DNA of 64,000 nt, from the NCBI GenBank assembly GCA_000827325.1, contig KN832875.1:1116001-1180000 (forward strand), read 5' to 3'. The position numbers were made by a program, and so were the translations under genes. Below are positions 1-11,927 of the stretch, piece after piece. Numbering within the stretch: the stretch's first letter is position 1; every line of letters starts with the position of its first letter. The notes under the pieces are model-generated. The model was not told where the DNA came from and made no database searches. It saw only the letters and a list, made by a program, of their open reading frames with translations. The DNA comes from Oidiodendron maius Zn. Lineage: Eukaryota > Ascomycota > Leotiomycetes > Myxotrichaceae.

Positions 1-3000
1 AGCGCCGCAATGCTGCTGGGAATCCGCAGCATAGCTCTGGTGGCTAAAACTACGCTGCCATCTATCGGCCTTCTGATCCTTGTTGGTTAGTCTGGTCTTC
101 TTAATTATCCCCCCCCCAAAAACCGCCCTGGTTTGACGATATTCTAGGTATTATTGCGGTCTTTGGTGACTCAATGGTAGCATCACGCACAGGGCGGATT
201 ATTCCTGAAGTAACGTCTCCATTTATGACACGCTCACTACCCACCGCAGAAGGAATCCCTGGGCCGTTTGAAAGCAGCTCCACCGCATCTAGGAGTCACG
301 CAACAAACGGAAGCCTCTATGTTGAGAACCCCCCGGCACTACCTCGTGATCCACTGGTAGCGACAAACCAAGGGGCATATTTAGCAAACAGCAGAACATT
401 TATAAGTGCTGGAATGGATGAAAGAGTAAAAGGATCTGGAGCAAATGACACATATTACAATACGCGCGCCACTAGATCCAGTAAAAAAATGCAACCCGGA
501 GCCTCTTCCTTGGCAATTTCAGATCACACAAAGAGCACCAAGCAAGAAATAACGGTTGCTCATAGATTGATCGGCACAGCTCAAAGAAATTTACCTTTAC
601 CATCACAAACATCGGAAATTTCCCAGCAGAAGAGGTCTTTTTTCAAATGGGCAAAGCCGGAACCAACATCCGTGGTTCGAAATATCGGGATCTCCAAGCC
701 AGTTATCATTACTAGCGATAGCTCTTCCCAGCCTTTTGCGAAAATTAAAGCCATTGATCTAGCCACCGCGGCTAACAATGAAAGAGAGCGCCGTGAAAAT
801 GCAGCTGCGAGAGCTCGGCTTATCCCCAAACGACCGGCACCACCACGTCCATCACCGACCATGGATGCAGCACTACGAGGGAGTGTAAGCGTCAAGAGGA
901 AAGAAATATCGAGTCGCCTAAAGGAAACGAAGACGGATATCCCGATTTTTCCTGTGACTGGGATATCCCTTGGCATTGGCAATGGAAGTACAACATCGGC
1001 GTCATTATCTCCTGGCCACGACAATGTGCGTCAAAGATCACCCCGGAATATGAGTGGCTTTGCGAATATTGACGATAGAAATACTGCACTGCCTACGCTG
1101 CAAAGAAAACCGACTATTGGCCTGCCGTCCAACCCTAGATCACAAAAGATGACCCTGAGTGGGGAGACTATAGTGGGAAAAGGACCTATTGAGATACACA
1201 TGCCAGATAGTAAATCACAATCCTCTACGGACATGCTGGAAGGTTCTTATCACACCGACCCGAAGTCATCTGGCTCTATCTTACATCGACCTCGACCATA
1301 TCAAAGGAATACGGAGAAAGATCGCGCTCTTTTTCCGAGTGGAACATACCTTCACCACAGACGAAGCAAATCCGGATCCTCGATAACTGCCTCTCGGAAA
1401 TCTATCTTCGAATCTCACCCTGGCTCTCCAACTCAATTACCTTACCTACCAACCCCACCGACTAGAGTATCCGAATTAGCTCATATATTGTCAAACAACA
1501 ACAAAAGTATGACGTTTCACGAGAAGATACAATTTCTATTTCCGGCACCTCCCATATCTACCCTGACGAATAAACGCAGATCATCACTGCCGTATCTCCC
1601 TCGCCTTGCTTCGGTCTATATGTCCGATGCTTCCCCTCTTCAAACTCCCGTTGATAGACAAAGCTCTAGGGCATCTGAAGAGTCTAGGGTTGTGTCGTTT
1701 GAAACAGAAGACATATGGGACTCGGGTGCCGCTCTGACCGTGGCCGATACTCGAAACTCCGGTCAGGAACAGTCCATCAGAAGCTCTCATACGTATGATG
1801 TTCCGGCATTCATTTCAAGCGAAACCCGACCGAGTTCTCGTGGTGACCATACTCCGGTCCAGTCGTATGCTGCAATGGGCGCTGCGGCCAAGCACCAGCA
1901 GCTTAAAAAGGGTCGCAGGCCAGAAGAAATAGATGTTTCTGCTTGGTTTACTTCTGATGACACTCGACAGTCATTCCTCCTTGACGCAAACCAAGCCTTG
2001 CCAGGGGATAAAACCCCAAGTCCTAAAGGCGTGTCTTCTTGGCACCGACGCATTGGAGATGCCCTTCCAACCTTTTCTGAGCGAAGAAAGAACTCAAAAC
2101 ATCGCAAGATGCCACCTCCAACACCACTTCTATTAAAATGGCAAGGAAGTGGCATAAGCGTCGTTGTTCATTCGCCGGCCCCTTCGCCAGTTGATTCGCC
2201 GGGAAAAGCAATGAAAGATCTCCAAGCCCGACTAAAGCGTTTCGAAGAGCCAAATCAGGAACGTCCCAGCTCATTACGACAACTGCCAGCTGCTGTTGTT
2301 ACAACTGTGGATGGTGCCAAAGACAACCGCAATAGTCGATCTAGACTACTACAAGATCTAGAAGAGGAAATGGGACAACAAGAAAGTCTCTGGCAAAAAA
2401 TGCAGAATAACTTTGACCATGATTCAAATTCTATTATCTTAACGCCTCAGTATCCAACACCGTCGGTGGATGAATCAGCATATGGACCAACACAGCGATC
2501 GGTATCTCGACGCGCACGTATCAGAAAAAGCATGACTGGTGGAGCCTCTCCTTCCTCGACATCGTCTCGGAGCTCAAGCAATTCTAGAGCAAGTGCATGG
2601 CAACAACGACTTGCTGAAGCACAGATAGAATACCTAGACAATGCGTCAGCTCTCAATTACAATCGAAATATGAACTTTCTAGCGCTTTCCCAATCTCAGA
2701 TCGGAAGCCCAACTCCACCTGAGAGTGTTGACTCGGAAACAGACATTGAAACCAGCTCAGACTCAGATTTGGAATTACCAAACGGCCCAGCTGAATCTGG
2801 AGGGTTTGAATACTGCAAACCATCATTGTGGCAGCCCAAAGCAAGAGTACTTAACACTATCTTAAGTGGCCTTTGGCAGCAGGCTGTCACTCCGTCTCGT
2901 CACACTACATTCGCAGATGCACCTGCAAAGAATATTAGGCCCCCAAAACGTCTTATTCAAGAAACGCTACCAATTTTTAGCTTGGATCTTTGGTCAAAGC

Positions 3001-5565
3001 AAGAGACGTCCACAAAAGTTACCTATTTCGGCTTGTGGGGTTCTCGAAAAGTACGGCCAAAAAGCATTATAGTGCGGCGGGCCTCTCAGAGACCGCAACG
3101 GAAGTCGAAGCGCATTGGTTATCTTCCTGATATTGGTACAGAACCCTTTGAACAGATATCGTATTCTTGCTGACAAAGAAACTATAGTGGAAAGCCCTCA
3201 GCCTTTACCACACAAGAGGGATACTCTTGGAATATTTCAATTTCCGTCAGGAGAGACGTCTGATTCGGCAGTGTATCACTCAGCATTCAGCCCAGCGTTA
3301 CGCACTGTACCAATACCCAATAATGTCCCTCCAGATGATGGAGTTAGGAAATCCGGACTTGACCCGGTGGAATATCCTTCATCTTTTTTTGACGACTATG
3401 ATGAGCAAGATGACTCCGAGTATCTAGATAGCGACGACGACTTTGATGAGAGTACCCTTTGGGAGATCTCAAGCCTCTTGCACTCGAAAGACTTCCCTTC
3501 GAACGAAAGCTCTCCTCCTCTAACGTTTGACACGATAGATGATGAACTCGACTTCTGTGATGATGACACTTGTTTTGAGACAACCTCTGAAGGTCAGAGT
3601 ATCATTATATGGCTATCGACTGAAATGCGTGAAGCTATTTCTGACACCCTCATTCAGATGCCTGTCAAGCCTCTCACACTAATCTCTAAAAGTTGTCCAA
3701 GGTTGTGGAGTAGCACTTCATTGCCGAATCCAAAAGTCGAAGCTAAAGGTCTACCTCAACCAGATTCAAAAATATGGGAGTCGTATGTTTCAAAATCGAA
3801 AAGCGACATGCGATCAAGGTCTCAACCATCATGCATTCTGCCTGTCTTAACAACATCTGCTCTCTGGAGGCCCCCACCTACAGAGAAACTTTCTCAGTTC
3901 AATACTTCTCTATGGAGGAATCCTAGGACCATGGAAGTACAACCGTTTGCTCCGCAAACTCTTGTAGAGCCTACCAATTGCCTGTGGATGCCACAGGCAA
4001 TTAAGTTTTGGCACGGCACGTCACGCCACACATTGCAAAATAAGGAAAGTCCAAATAAGCTCTGGAGCTATGATGTGGAAGCTAAATCTAAACCCGCTAC
4101 ATGTCAATCCAATATATTGTCTGTACCAGACGCTATCGTCCACAAACCCTGGGCAAGTCGGGAGCCTTTGGATGGACTAACTTCACATCAACTTTGGAGC
4201 AGTCGTCAAGTTCTGGAAGAAGAGCATCATTGGATTTCGGAGTCTAGTGTTCGACCAGAAAGCCCATCAGTTCAGTCAGAGTCATCCTCCGGTGGATTTT
4301 CGCCAACGTCAGATACCTTGTCTCTGAAGTCTACCAGCACAACGGCCTCTTCGGTTGGGAGATCCCTTAAATCAGTTATAGTCTCTCTTCCCTTGGACAG
4401 AAAATTTTCCAAGAATGCAAAGTCTGCCACGCCTGACAGCAAAGCTCCTTCAGCCTCCTCAGTCTCACAATCTGTAACGCAGCGTCCGTCTTCTGTGAGA
4501 GAATCTAGAGTCTTAGTCTTCCGAGACCTCTTCGAGTCAAGAACCTCGAGATCAGAGAATACACCCACTGTCCAGGAACAGCCTAAATCTAACAGGGCCA
4601 GTCTCATCAACCCAACACCTGCTATAGTAGATTATGATGTTGCTACTCGCCATCCTGTGTTTTTCACTCAGAGCCTTGTGTCGTATATAACAGATTTACA
4701 TCCTGCTGCTATTGGACATTTTAAGAGGCCCCAAGCCGCTAAGGAAGGGCCATACATCTCTGAGGATCATTTTCCCACAGCCTCAACTGCAAGTGAAATC
4801 GGACCTCAGCTGTGGACAAGCTTGTCTGCGAAGGTAGAGTCCACAAGTACAGTCAAATCATTATGGTCAAAGGATTCGGAGCTATCAATTCCGAATAAAT
4901 TCGAACACATGAACAAGGAAACAAAACGAAGGCCGACCATACCGGATTCCCTTTCTCTGGCAGTGCTCGAATCATCCGAAATGTGGAGTAAATCTGTCGC
5001 GGTCAATTCAACGCTTAACTGGCTCTGCACTCCAAAAGCAACGCAATCCCACCTGTGGAGCTCTGCTGCCAAACATGAGAATGATAAGAATATAGATTTG
5101 AAGACTGTCGCCGAATATTCGTCCGAAGATATGTTTTCTCACCTTGTGGAAGATCGAATCAGAAAAGCGACCGTCTCAAAGCCACTGCTTGGCCATGAGA
5201 TAGAATCTAGTCGGCTATTCGAGTCTGCGACTCTATCTCCGCATTCCCCCGTTCACTGGCTCCACTCGACCTCTAATTTGTCTATGGGCCCGAAATGCTC
5301 ACTGACATGGACAGCTCCTGTAAATGCTGCACTGTCAGAAGATGAGACGCAAGGTATGTGGATGCCTCGCGCAAAGGCCACCGTTCTATCATCTACTCTT
5401 TTCTCCAATCCTCATGCTGCGCCCTGGGTCCGGAAAAAGAGATATTCAAGATGTATGAAAGACATTACCAGCTCCGAGCTATGGAGACTGTCAACTGTAT
5501 TACCTGACAACCCAAAACACTGGCTTGTAGATAAGAGGATTTCCAGGGTGCAGTTCAGGTATTGA
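1..5565 (+). CDS. Large unknown protein with N-terminal membrane segment and recurring Leu-Trp motifs (5' partial)
   Basis: I do not recognise a family. Three exons are read: from before the window to 85, 148-3135 and 3188-5565. Intron 86-147 begins GTTAGT and ends CTAG; intron 3136-3187 begins GTACAG, has a CTGAC branch site and ends TATAG; both keep phase. The first exon is open to the window edge, and joining it to exon 2 makes a hydrophobic run (GLLILVGIIAVFG) that looks like one membrane helix or signal anchor. The following 1,800 or so residues are Ser/Thr/Pro-rich and probably disordered. Scattered through the C-terminal half are about 25 short motifs of the form x-L-W-x or close variants (SLWQ, GLWG, TLWE, ALWR, SLWR, KLWS, HLWS, MWMP), roughly 20-45 residues apart. 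Acidic stretches lie near 3360-3460. Exon structure is well supported; function is unknown, and a true upstream start lies outside the window. Confidence 0.75.
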
Positions 5566-5866
5566 TTGAATATCATGGTGCTGATTACTCGTTTTTGTAT
5601 TAGAATATAGCACAAATTTTCCTTTTTGTGATACGGAAAGTTGATACCCACTCCCTTGGATATGCAATATATTTTCTATGTTTTCAATTCTAGCGCAGCA
5701 CCAAAATTATGAAATAAGAAGTTAAATCTCAAGTTCCATGAATCTTTAACGTTTTGTCTATCTTGTAGAAACAAACTACGAAGGCGATCACCCTGCGCGT
5801 GCGTATATCAATCCTCTCAGCCGTAGCTACTGAAAGTCAAGAGATACCCGCTGGAGTCCTTCCTCA
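5566..5866. other. Convergent intergenic region
   Basis: AT-rich 301-base spacer between two converging stop codons. It must hold both 3' ends and poly(A) sites; no other feature is seen. Confidence 0.7.
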
Positions 5867-7444
5867 TTAGGCATCTGGCTCTCCTTCAGCAGCCGCCTCT
5901 TGAGCTCGCTCAGCGGCCCTCTCTTCGTATGTCTTATGACTTGCAAAGACGGCCAACATACCCAGGTCATATATAGCCTTCAAGGAACCAGCCAGCAGAA
6001 ACGCTACCCAGAATAGTTTCTGGCCCGCCAATAATCCAGTGATGAATGGGCCTAGACTCTGAGATGATGTCTTTACTACATTGATAAAGCCCATGACTGC
6101 TGTTCGCTCATTGGGAAGCATAACAGCAGCGAGGAAAGCAGATCGTGGAGCAACATCCATAGATTGCGTACAGGATCTGAGGATTAGGAACGTCATGGCG
6201 AGCGGTAGGGAGTTCGGGATTCCAATTAGGGAGAGAAAGATGGCAGATGGGAGATGAGTGAACACCATTGTCTGCATATTCAATTAGAGCTGCTTGCTTG
6301 AGTTGCCCGGAAGGAGCTGGGGAGGAGGGAGGGGATCCCACCTTAACATTCCCGAATCTCTTAGCGATTGATGAAGCCAAGAGCATTGAAATAGCAGCAA
6401 TGATGTTGGTTGTAAAGAAGAGTGATCCTAAACTCTCTTCTCTGAGGTTGAACTTTTCATGGAAAAAGAATGTTGCCCAGGAGCTAGACAACTTTGTTAA
6501 TAGTCACAGGTATCGAGGGTGGGGGAAGTCCTACAGAGAGGCAAGTCCAGATGCAAATGAATCAAGAGCAAATAGGAGACAGAGGTTTATCACTATTATC
6601 CTGCTCTCCGGACTAATCTCTGGTAGGAATGATCGTATTGTTGATTTCTTTGGCTTTCGAGACTGGTCGCTATCTGCGAGCAGTGGTGCGGTTTCTGGGT
6701 CTGAAGTAGGAGCAGGATCAGGCTGTTTCTTCTCTGCTTCACATGCCTTACTGAGTGCAAGGGCCAGGAGAAGCTTGATGACTCCAAGAGCTGAATAGCC
6801 CCAAAATACCGCCCTGTAGACAACTAGCTGCTCCCACGCTAACGACTCACGCATATAACGAATCAGCCAACCAGTCACGATCATGCCAGCAGCGGCGCCT
6901 GTCGAGCCAGTTAACGAGTACCAGGCATATATATCCCCTCGTTTTGCTGCAGGAGTGAGGTGGGCTAGCGTTGATTCCTCGATCGCCCGGAAAGGACCGA
7001 TCTCATTACCACTATGGGGTAATGTTAGAAGCGTCGGCTACACAGCAACCGGCAAGTAAGAGCATACCTTGGACTGATAACTCCTACAATTGCAGCGAGA
7101 AGCAGGATCCAGTAGTTTCCCGACAAGGCAAATACAACCCCGCTCAGAGCCATCAAAGAGGCTCCCAGGGCCAAGATAGCTTTCCTTCCCAACGCATCTG
7201 CAAACAGCGTCAAAAGAAAGCTGATCAGAGTATCACCGACAAGAGTCAGTGTCATGAAAAGACCGCTCTTCGCTTTCGTGATGCCCAGCTCGGTGAAATA
7301 TGCCACGAGAATGAGAGTTGACCCGCCATAAGCAAAAAGTCGAACAAATCGCTGAATGCAGAGTAATTTGGTGTCAATGGTTGAACGCCAGAGGGAGACG
7401 AGGCCGAACTCATCGAGAACCTTCACCAGGGAGCGGGTGGCCAT
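5867..7444 (-). CDS. MFS transporter, four exons, 466 aa
   Basis: Major facilitator superfamily membrane transporter; the substrate cannot be told from sequence. Exons read on the minus strand are 7444-7068, 7011-6535, 6483-6342 and 6271-5867, all canonical GT-AG and phase-consistent (1,401 bases with stop). The N-terminal half contains several hydrophobic helices and a DALGRK-type loop after helix 2, matching the MFS motif A position. Splicing exon 1 to exon 2 restores SPSGNEIGPF, and exon 2 to 3 restores GLASLSWATFFF, both natural MFS helix sequences. A charged, Ser/Pro-rich central loop separates the two six-helix halves, and the C-terminus is a short Glu/Ala-rich cytoplasmic tail. The gene converges on the large upstream gene with 301 bases between stop codons. 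The ATG at 7444 starts a typical short cytosolic N-terminus. Confidence 0.88.
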
Positions 7445-10405
7445 TGTGACGGATTTTGGGTTGCAAGAGGGATGACGCGTAATTCGTCAAAGAAAGATAC
7501 AATAGAAATGTTAACCTACCTTGCAACCCCCCATGTCATTCGATTTCCTTATCCTGAATATCGTTGAAATTTCACCCATTCACGGCGTCTGAGTGACAAA
7601 CGAGACGAGGCGTAAGGAAACGTTTAACTTAACTAGTCTGATTAGACATTTATTATATAATCGGGTTCTATCCCGTGCCGAGTCGATTCTCGGCAGGTTG
7701 CTGAGATCTTGAGAGGGCTCGAATAGTTTCAAGACGCCCCGTGCGACGTAGGTGCTGCATATGTGGCGCCTTATGATGGTATCCGTTGCGATGATAGAGG
7801 GGGATATGGTTCCTGCGCTGTGTCTTTATCCCTGCCGTGTCGCTCCTTTTCGCTTCACCTTATCGCGTCCACCGATCCCCATTTGCCTCCTTTCGCACAT
7901 ATGCCCCTCTCTGCAGTCTCCACGTGAAATGCCTATTGGTATGCGTCCAGCTTTGGCGCCGGTTGGCGTATTTGGCGTTACTAAGCAGACATGCCGTTGA
8001 GAGGGAGCAACCGCCTTCTGAAGCACATATCGGGCGTTCATGGAAAGTTCCAGATGCAAAACCTGGCAAGGTGACCCTAATCTTGATGCTCTATATCAGC
8101 TCATCTTGTACAGTTCTATGGCGGGATACTCTGTGTTATATTGAAATAGTCTGCAAGACAATAAGTCTAAAGCACCCTCATTCGCATGTCCTTTTCCAGA
8201 TGTGGCCATGAACTTGACTTGTTGGATTCGGCGATGTTGAAAATGGCCTCCCCAGTAGGCTGTGGTAGTCGATGAGTGAGTTTGGAGAGCAAGAGTAATG
8301 GCAATTGACTATAAGTTTGATGGTCGAGAGGGGTGCGTTCCATCCAGTGTATCCATGTGCGTGTGTATTCTCTTTCCAAGCCAGACCAGTTCCGGCTTCA
8401 GCGCATCAAGAGGATGACCATTGGGGACCTACCTTCGGAATTTTAAGCGGGCTTAGAAATTGCGTTTCACCATTTCAAGCTCCGAGGTATATGGTTATGC
8501 CACGGAGAGGTCATGATCAGAATTCGGCAACTCATACGCGACGGTGATACTTCCGCGGCAGGTTTTCATTGCCACTACGATAAAGGCACCTATGTCGCTG
8601 TGGGAATATTGCATGAGTGATGAAGTGGCCACGAGTCAGTATCATTGGAAAATTTTCATGTTTGGATAGTTCTGACCCATATAAATGCATCATTCATATT
8701 AGGGAAGGAAGAACGAAGCTACTATATGAAGAGAAAGTGGCATTTCAAAGAATCATCCAACTTCTGAAAATGCAAGAAACCAAGATTCAGTCTGAGGGCA
8801 ACGTTGCAATCATACGCATGAGGCAGCCTTTTCCTCGGCCCTTCGTAGAGCGACCCTTTGGCCCGTGAGGCATAATAACCGGCGAGAGATCACTGACACG
8901 AATCCAGCAATGGCGCCGATCAAGGAAAGAGACCGTTCTGGAGCAACCGGCGTCACACCCCCACGGGATCAACAAGTCTCCTCATGAATGGGCTATCATA
9001 TGGAGTGGTGTTTCCCCGCAAACTTGTCATGCACGTATTCCGCGCAATGCAAGAAATGCGGAAGATCCACGAATATAAGCTGCAGCAAGTCGGGCTGCAA
9101 ATGCGGAGAAGTTGCCGTTGCAGCCACACAGCCACGGCCAAGTTGTAGCTTGGGCGCCGTTTCATGCAGTCAGATTTATACACGCAAATATCTCGGCCAT
9201 GTCGGCGGGGACAGCGAGGGAATTGTTCGCATATTTCCGCACAACTTGGCTGCTGTGATGCACCTTCACGTACACATTAATTGGTAGTCCATAAAGGAGG
9301 AAACAACGCCATATACAGATCCGTCCTTCGCCATTTTGTGGTGGGCAGGCCGAGTGCATAAGTAGTAGACGGCTTTATGTATCCTGTCTCGTGGTTCGTA
9401 TTTCCCATATACGTGCATATGATATAATTGCGGCGCTCCTACAACCGTACTAGGCATTTCTTTCCCGTCATGTGCGTTCCACTTGGAATGTGCAAATAAG
9501 TCGTCAGAAATGATAATATATGGTAATGAGCGCGAGAAGGTGTGATAGTGCAAGTTAGCCGGTCATATGAGGGCCGATTGAGGGGGTAGTCCCATGCAAG
9601 TCGGATTAGTGTCTCTGAATACAACTGAGGAACTGAGGGGCGAAGAATCCAGGGCCGGAAGTGGGCCGAGAGGAAGGAGGTGCTGGCTTCAGGGTTCTGG
9701 AAAGCAGGTGAATAGATGAGGTTGCCAAATTAAACATGGAAGTAGAAAGCCTCTGTCAGGATGTGCCGTGGCCAGGTAGACACGATGCAAATTCCTATCC
9801 CCTTGCCGGAACCGTAGAGAAGATCGATGATGGTGTATCTGTGCTGGTAAATTGTGTTTTTTGGTCGAGGCCGATCTCGAAATAGGTCGAGCGTGGGGGT
9901 GGGATCCGCGTCAATCGGAATGTCTCAGGGGCACGAGACCTTGCATAGGAAGACTCTCCTAGCTAGAACAGAGGGGTGGATTAGCCCCGAAGCGGCTCTC
10001 CTTTGGACTACTTCCTCTCCTTGTACCTAATACATTATTCTCGGGAGTTTCAGGAATATAGGAAAATGGGAGATTTTCCACCAGACGGTAAGCGCGGGTC
10101 GGGGGGAGAGACCACCAACCCCACCCCCACGCGCTGCCGGGTCTGGGCTGGACCCCTCCGATTGAGGGATCCCGACCTGGCAATGGGGATGCCTCAAGGG
10201 GAGGAGCAAACGAGCGTGAACGGTAGAGTTGGGTGTCACAACATGCATGGAAATTGATTGCGGGGACGTCTCCGGCGACTGAGGCGCGAGGGGACTTCAC
10301 AAAGTTGACTGGTCGTTGACGTCGCCGCTGGAGGAGGTTGGCCCGCCATCAAGAGATTAGGTCCTCAGCCGTGCCCTCTGTTGGCCCAGGCATCATCTCG
10401 CGCTG

Positions 10406-10426
10406 GTCGTCGTCGTCGTCGTCGTC
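10406..10426. repeat. (GTC)7 microsatellite
   Basis: Seven perfect GTC units lie in the GC-rich region upstream of the aldolase gene. It creates a Ser- or Arg-rich run in chance reading frames, which is one reason those frames were not called genes. Confidence 0.95.
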
Positions 10427-11773
10427 CCAGGCTGACTGGACCAGGCTGGCATCTCAGTTGCGGCCTTCCCTTACCGCCGGGGGATTTTTTTGCCTCTTTG
10501 TCCTGCTCGTATTGTCTCGCCGCTCCTCTCTCACCAGCCCTGCATCTTCTCTCCTTTTCCATTTTGCCTCTCGTCCACTGCCCCTTTCCTGGGCCCTCAG
10601 GCGACCGTCACCACTCTGCCACCCCCACGCCCGCTTGACAGAATCCTGGCAGCTATCCAGCTTCCCAAACCCACGATCTTGGATTGGCTAGACTGCAAGG
10701 AGCACGATCAGCTGCTTAGCGACTCGCTGACCCCGCGAATGCAAGCCGGTAGTAAGGGGGAGTTGGGGTCATCCGACTTCACACCTTCCACTTTGTACGC
10801 GCTCGACAAATAGGCCGGCGCTGAGGGCGAGTCCCACGAGGGCGCGCAACACGAGATCGGGCGCCGCAGGGCGAGCTGGTAGGATATGCGTGCGAATCCG
10901 GGCAACAGCGTGTGCAGAGTTGCGGTGGAGGAGGTGAGCCTGATGTGCCTGCGCAGGGCAGAGCCGCTCTGCTCTTTGCTTTTTCTGCACCGGCTTCTGG
11001 CCACGCGTTTTGCTGCTTCTCTTATCCCAGGCGCCTGGGTAGAAGCAATATGGGCGACTACCCGTTGCTCTGGCTTGGGTTCCGGCCCGTCAGATGCCTG
11101 CTGTCCGGTTGTGATATCATCGCCATGACGCCAGTAGACTCCGCGTGCTCGCGTCCCTCGTCCCTCCGCCCTCAACACCCAGCGTCCGCACCCGCGGCCA
11201 CCACTGCTCGCACGGCCGGGTCCATGGTTGCAACGTTGCGGGTGGTGATCCATCGCCCTTGGCTCTCCCCGCCCGAGCTGGACTGGCCTTGTTAGCTGGC
11301 AATGGTCATCGCGTCCGAGGGGGGGAGCGAATCTCACGATGGTTGTTTGCAGGCCAAAACGAGCCCCGCCATCCCCACAATCTCACGCCTGGACGCCGTC
11401 CAGACTGTTGCCCGACCGCCCCGTTGGCCAGGGCGCACAGCGTACCAGGGAGCCCAGCAGGTGTGAAGAGCGCGGCCCCTGGAGCAGGGAAGGCAGATCC
11501 TCAGGTGGTGCACGAGGCCCAAACCTCTCACCCCCACACTAGCAAGATATACCTACCGGTGACGATGGAACCTGTCCGACAGGTACCTGTGACCGGTGCC
11601 CTTTGCCCCGCTGGCCCAGCTGGGCGAGTATCTGGTACGGTGGGCGTGCTCGTAGCCAGCGCGCCTTCTAGCCGTCGAGTGTGTCGTCCCCCTGACTTGC
11701 CACCGCAGGAACCAAGATGGTCGAGAAGGCCGGACGGAGGAGGCGGTTCCACTATGTGCTCCCCGCAAAGAGG

Positions 11774-11780
11774 TATATAA
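11774..11780 (+). promoter_or_regulatory. TATA box of the aldolase gene
   Basis: A perfect TATATAA element lies 148 bases before the aldolase ATG, inside otherwise GC-rich DNA, and is followed by a strongly pyrimidine-rich leader (about 11,800-11,925), the usual layout of a well-expressed fungal promoter. Confidence 0.75.
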
Positions 11781-11927
11781 ACCACGGCCACGACGGCTCA
11801 CCTCATCCTCGGCCGCCCTCTTATTTCCGTCCTCGTCCCTTCCTTCTTTGTGCGGATCCAATTTTGTGATCTCGTCTCTACTACTGGCCCTGTCTCTGTC
11901 TCTTGTCTCCCTTGCTCTCCTTCTCCA

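Larger units (their letters stand above)
7445..11927. other. 4.5 kb stretch with no supportable gene
   Basis: It holds the promoter of the MFS gene at its left end and of the aldolase at its right end. From about 7,500 to 9,950 it is moderately AT-rich with only short unrelated open frames on both strands. From about 9,960 to 11,850 it is clearly GC-rich, so many overlapping open frames up to 217 codons occur by chance on both strands; none shows a recognisable domain, and none can be linked by introns into a sensible protein. It contains a (GTC)7 microsatellite. A lineage-specific gene or long noncoding RNA cannot be excluded. Confidence 0.55.

Noticed and set aside
3115-3173. Overlap of two long open frames in different registers, looking like a frameshift
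   Set aside because: A 52-base intron (GTACAG...TATAG with a CTGAC branch site) joins the two frames exactly, so it is an ordinary gene.
7640-7715. tRNA-like T-arm (GGTTC and inverted CCGAG/CTCGG)
   Set aside because: The arm spacing and the rest of a cloverleaf cannot be drawn.
8988-9287. Cysteine-rich 99-codon frame suggestive of a small metal-binding protein
   Set aside because: Only nine or so cysteines in one half, no signal peptide, no splice continuation, no family pattern.
10708-11337. 209-codon minus-strand frame in the GC-rich region
   Set aside because: Overlapped by equally long frames on the other strand; composition explains it, and there is no domain or start context.
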